Shown here one piece after another: positions 61,401 through 64,000 of a stretch of 64,000 nt of DNA. Source of the stretch: Macropodus opercularis (lineage: Eukaryota; Chordata; Actinopteri; Anabantiformes; Osphronemidae); NCBI GenBank assembly GCA_030770545.1, contig JAUCMP010000026.1:2398501-2462500 (forward strand). Reading direction: 5' to 3'. Both the position numbers and the translations under genes were made by a program. Each line of letters opens with the position of its first letter. Position 1 is the first letter of the stretch. The notes beneath the pieces were generated by a model. The model made no database searches. It had not been told where the DNA came from and was given only the letters and a program-made list of their open reading frames with translations.

Positions 61401-64000
61401 GCCTGTGGCCGGCACCACGCTGTATTACCAGCGAGGTCCTGAGGGCGACAGCGTCCCTGAAACCATCATCGGCCGGGGCCCCACCACAGAGCCCCTTGTT
61501 GTTGAGGTGAGATGATTGTTGCATTTCCTGGGAATTCCTGCTGCTGAGGTCCGTGAATGTGACGTTTACGTACAACCCTCTCAGCTGATCAGCCAGGAGC
61601 CCAACCAGGGGGTGGAGTATGAATTCTACCTCCCCAACGGCCGATCCACAGAGGGCTACCACTGGAGCTTTGGGTCCTGGTCTGCCTGCAGCACAGACTG
61701 TGGATCAGGTCGGACCCTCTGAAAGCAGTCTGTAATTCACGCATGACCTCTGACCTCTTCTGGCTTTCTGTAAAATGACACACCTCCTCCCTTGTCAGGT
61801 CACCAGTCTCGCTTGGTCTTCTGCAGCACTGATAACGAGCCCTACCCCGACTCTCTCTGCGCATCTCAGCCCAGGCCCCAAACCAACCGGACCTGCAATC
61901 CACATCCATGCCCACTGACCCACAGGTAGAGTCCTAGGAGTTAGCTATCGTGCTCCGTAAACCATCCCAGGCAACCTGCTGACCGTCGGTGTGTTATGGC
62001 TGTCTGAAAGGATGGCGTACCTGTATCCGCCACAGTTGATGAGCTCCTCGGAAAGTCCCAAAGCCTGTGTCCTCAGGTAATTCAGGCTCTGTGGCCGTAG
62101 ATAGTTGTACCAACGGGGAGATCGGATCCACTGATGGCCCATTTCCTGAGCACAATAGTCTTTACTAATTTTCATAATCAATGTCTTGTCCTTTCACTGG
62201 TGGACTGGTTGAAGCTGTCGAATGAATGGTAACAAGGAATGTTGTTACTGAAACGTCCCTCACGAAGCCTTTCCTCTACTGTAGCTGTGTTTAGTACAAC
62301 CTGCTCCTCTTGGTGCAGAGAGAACGAAGCCTCAGGGCAACTGTCCGGCTCCGCTTCAGCCGTTTGTCCTTAACCTCCTTTGTACCTGATCAATGAGCCG
62401 CACTGCTGCCTGGTTACTGTAGCAAACTGTAAAACACGTCTGTGTCCACGAACGATCGGTTGTGAGGTGTTCGTAGGTGAAAGGTCGTCATGTGGGGGAC
62501 TGTGTACGTCTGAATGGGACGTGGCCGTAAAAAGCCAAGACTTCGCTCTGTGACTCTCTGGTATTTCCTGCTTCTTTTCTTTCCTCTTCGATGCTCCTCG
62601 GAAACATGAGATGTTTAAGAAGCAGCGCTCGCGTGATGCCGTCCTTCAAATCAAAGACCTGCTGCACAGAGCGTTAGAAACTGTAGATGTTATGCATGGA
62701 TGCTAAATTTGGGGAGAACAACCCTGAGCCTGTTGTCTTCTAGTAATTACTGCTTCTAGTAATTAGCAGCAAACTAACCAAGCGGTGAAGAACACGTCCT
62801 GTTCTTCAGCTGGGGCTGGTTGGTGGCTGTGCTCCAGGGTTTTCAATAACCCTGCACGCTCCTCAACGATGTGGTGTTTTTTAGACTGTAGTCATATTAA
62901 TTAATTTATTTCCGTTGAAGAGTTTCATTCCAAAGCACTGAATAATATGTGACAGTGTCAAAGAATCCATTAATATTTATCCTATAGTTTCAACTCATCT
63001 CTTTGGAATGAAACGTCTTTGCGCTGTATTAATTTCGCCCTTGCACCGTCTGACCTCTGGCTTCTGGTGGGTTTCCCAGCTGGACAACCGGCGAGTGGAG
63101 CGTCTGCTCGGTCGCCTGTGGCGGCGGCACCCAGAGGCGCAGCGTGCAGTGCGTCTCCCATGATGCCTCGGGTCCCCGAGTGGTGGAGGACGCCGTGTGT
63201 GCCGCCTACGCCGAGGCCCCCTCCACGCTGCAGACCTGCAACAGCCAGTCCTGCTACAGGCCAGAGGGTGGGCGTCCGCACAGTCGGGCTGCAGGAGTCT
63301 GGACTCAGACCGTTCAACTCAAACACGTTCACTGTTTGTGCTCTTTGTGCAGCGGTTCCCAGCATCCAGGATCCACGAGGACGTCACAACACACAGCTCT
63401 TTGTGTCCGACCGTGCAACAGGTAGGACAGAGTCCCGGGGTGGACTGTTTTACAATAGACTCGTTAGCTTGTCCAAAGAGTCAACACACACATCTACCTA
63501 CAGACCTGCAGTAACGCATCAAGAGTCAGAGTCTGTAAATGTCCGTTCCTCTGCGGATGCGATTCCTGCTGCTCTGTCCCCTCCAGCTCGCGTCCCAGCA
63601 CTAATTATCCAGGCCTGATCGCTGGGGCTTCAGGGGTCTGTGAACATTGTCGTCCTGATTAAAATATTTTGGAAGCACTGGAGTGTGCTAGCGGTGGTGT
63701 TGGGGTTTTCCAGTACTGTGTCGTCGTAGTGGTCGGGACTTTGTGTTTGTTTATTCTGTGGCTGGACCCCCTTTCTTTCCACATTTCCTTTTGTTGATTT
63801 TCATGTGATTTGTAGAAGGGCTTTGTTTAGTTTGACCTGTTGTACTTGAGGCCACACAGACTTGACAGGAAGCTCAGACGCTTTTGTGCATCTCTGGGTT
63901 TCGCTTCAGCTCCCCGGCGAGACACGGATCCGTCCACGGGCCTCCACTGCAGCCAGTCCTACTATGGCTGCTGCCCAGACGGACGCAGCGCCGCCACGGG
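58497..64000 (+). CDS. papln: Papilin, N-terminal part (13 coding exons, cut by window end)
   Basis: Coding exons: 58497-58553, 58749-58852, 60093-60153, 60275-60377, 60474-60604, 60968-61091, 61182-61262, 61334-61506, 61585-61708, 61799-61925, 63080-63267, 63353-63421 and 63910 to the window end; about 477 residues seen. Papilin is a secreted matrix glycoprotein related to ADAMTS-like proteins. In order: a hydrophobic signal peptide (about 1-21); TSP1-1 with WGLYGECSRSCGGG; the cysteine-rich papilin cassette with CELNCIPKGENFYY and CLQCGGNG; a spacer (about 194-290) with RGEYYLNGHWVIEF; TSP1-2 (SWSACSTDCGSG); TSP1-3 (EWSVCSVACGGG); a linker; then the first CSQSYYGCCPDG papilin-specific cysteine motif at the edge. 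Kunitz, Ig and PLAC domains should lie right of the window. The start gives a proper signal peptide behind an acceptor. No TSP1 module is visible between TSP1-3 and the linker. Confidence 0.95.
58853..60092 (+). other. Large papln intron 2
   Basis: An intron of about 1.24 kb inside the first TSP1 module. It holds no supported exon, repeat or RNA gene; frames on both strands are short and lack domain features. Confidence 0.75.
61926..63079 (+). other. Large papln intron between TSP1-2 and TSP1-3 exons
   Basis: An intron of about 1.15 kb. I looked for further TSP1 exons (WxxWxxCSxxCGxG pattern) and found none in any frame. Confidence 0.75.

Noticed and set aside
63019..63618. 199-codon plus-strand frame over papln exons 11-12
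   Set aside because: A different frame from the TSP1-coding one; Pro/Ala/Arg-rich shadow of GC-rich exon sequence.

Overview
This is vertebrate nuclear DNA, most probably from a teleost (percomorph-like) fish. The genes are split by GT-AG introns, many only 80-500 bp long. UTRs and intergenic gaps are short, and simple (CA)n/(TG)n/(AT)n microsatellites are scattered through the window. The proteins are clear relatives of human NUMB, EXD2, BICRA/GLTSCR1, ERH, PSEN1 and PAPLN. All exon joins below were checked by hand for splice sites and reading phase. Each complete gene gives an uninterrupted frame whose coding length is divisible by three.

Layout. Positions 1-14571 hold no convincing gene and are best read as the 5' intron and upstream region of numb. 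numb (+, CDS 14583-25750, 10 coding exons) carries both classical alternative cassettes (33 nt in the PTB domain, 144 nt in the proline-rich region) and a UTR ending near 27120. exd2 (+, 28480-31756, 8 coding exons) starts from a TATA/ETS promoter about 350 bp downstream. A GLTSCR1/BICRA-family gene (-, 35625-42330, 12 coding exons) converges on exd2; their poly(A) signals are about 75 bp apart. erh (-, 45003-46936, 4 coding exons) lies head-to-head with psen1 (+, 48944-53335, 10 coding exons) across a bidirectional promoter. A short intronless ORF for a 90-residue coiled-coil protein (+, 55613-55885), which I do not recognise, follows. papln (+, 58497 to beyond the window end) shows 13 coding exons and is cut by the window edge.

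Biology. numb (Notch antagonist and endocytic adaptor) and psen1 (catalytic subunit of gamma-secretase, which cleaves Notch) are both Notch-pathway genes in one 40-kb interval. exd2 is a DEDD-type nuclease anchored at a membrane, erh a small nuclear/RNA-processing cofactor, the BICRA-family protein a non-canonical BAF (GBAF) subunit, and papilin a secreted extracellular-matrix protein.

Most interesting points: (1) the GLTSCR1-family gene is divergent exactly where the two human paralogues agree and sits in a block matching human 14q24, so it may be a third paralogue lost in tetrapods; (2) a coiled-coil microprotein gene has an RFX X-box-like site upstream; (3) Psen1 has Lys at the position of human Gly183; (4) papilin appears to lack two TSP1 modules; (5) RBFOX-type TGCATG motifs lie downstream of both numb cassettes, and Pumilio/Musashi-type motifs lie in its 3'UTR. 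I found no CRISPR array, prokaryotic gene, intact transposon, tRNA or rRNA gene.
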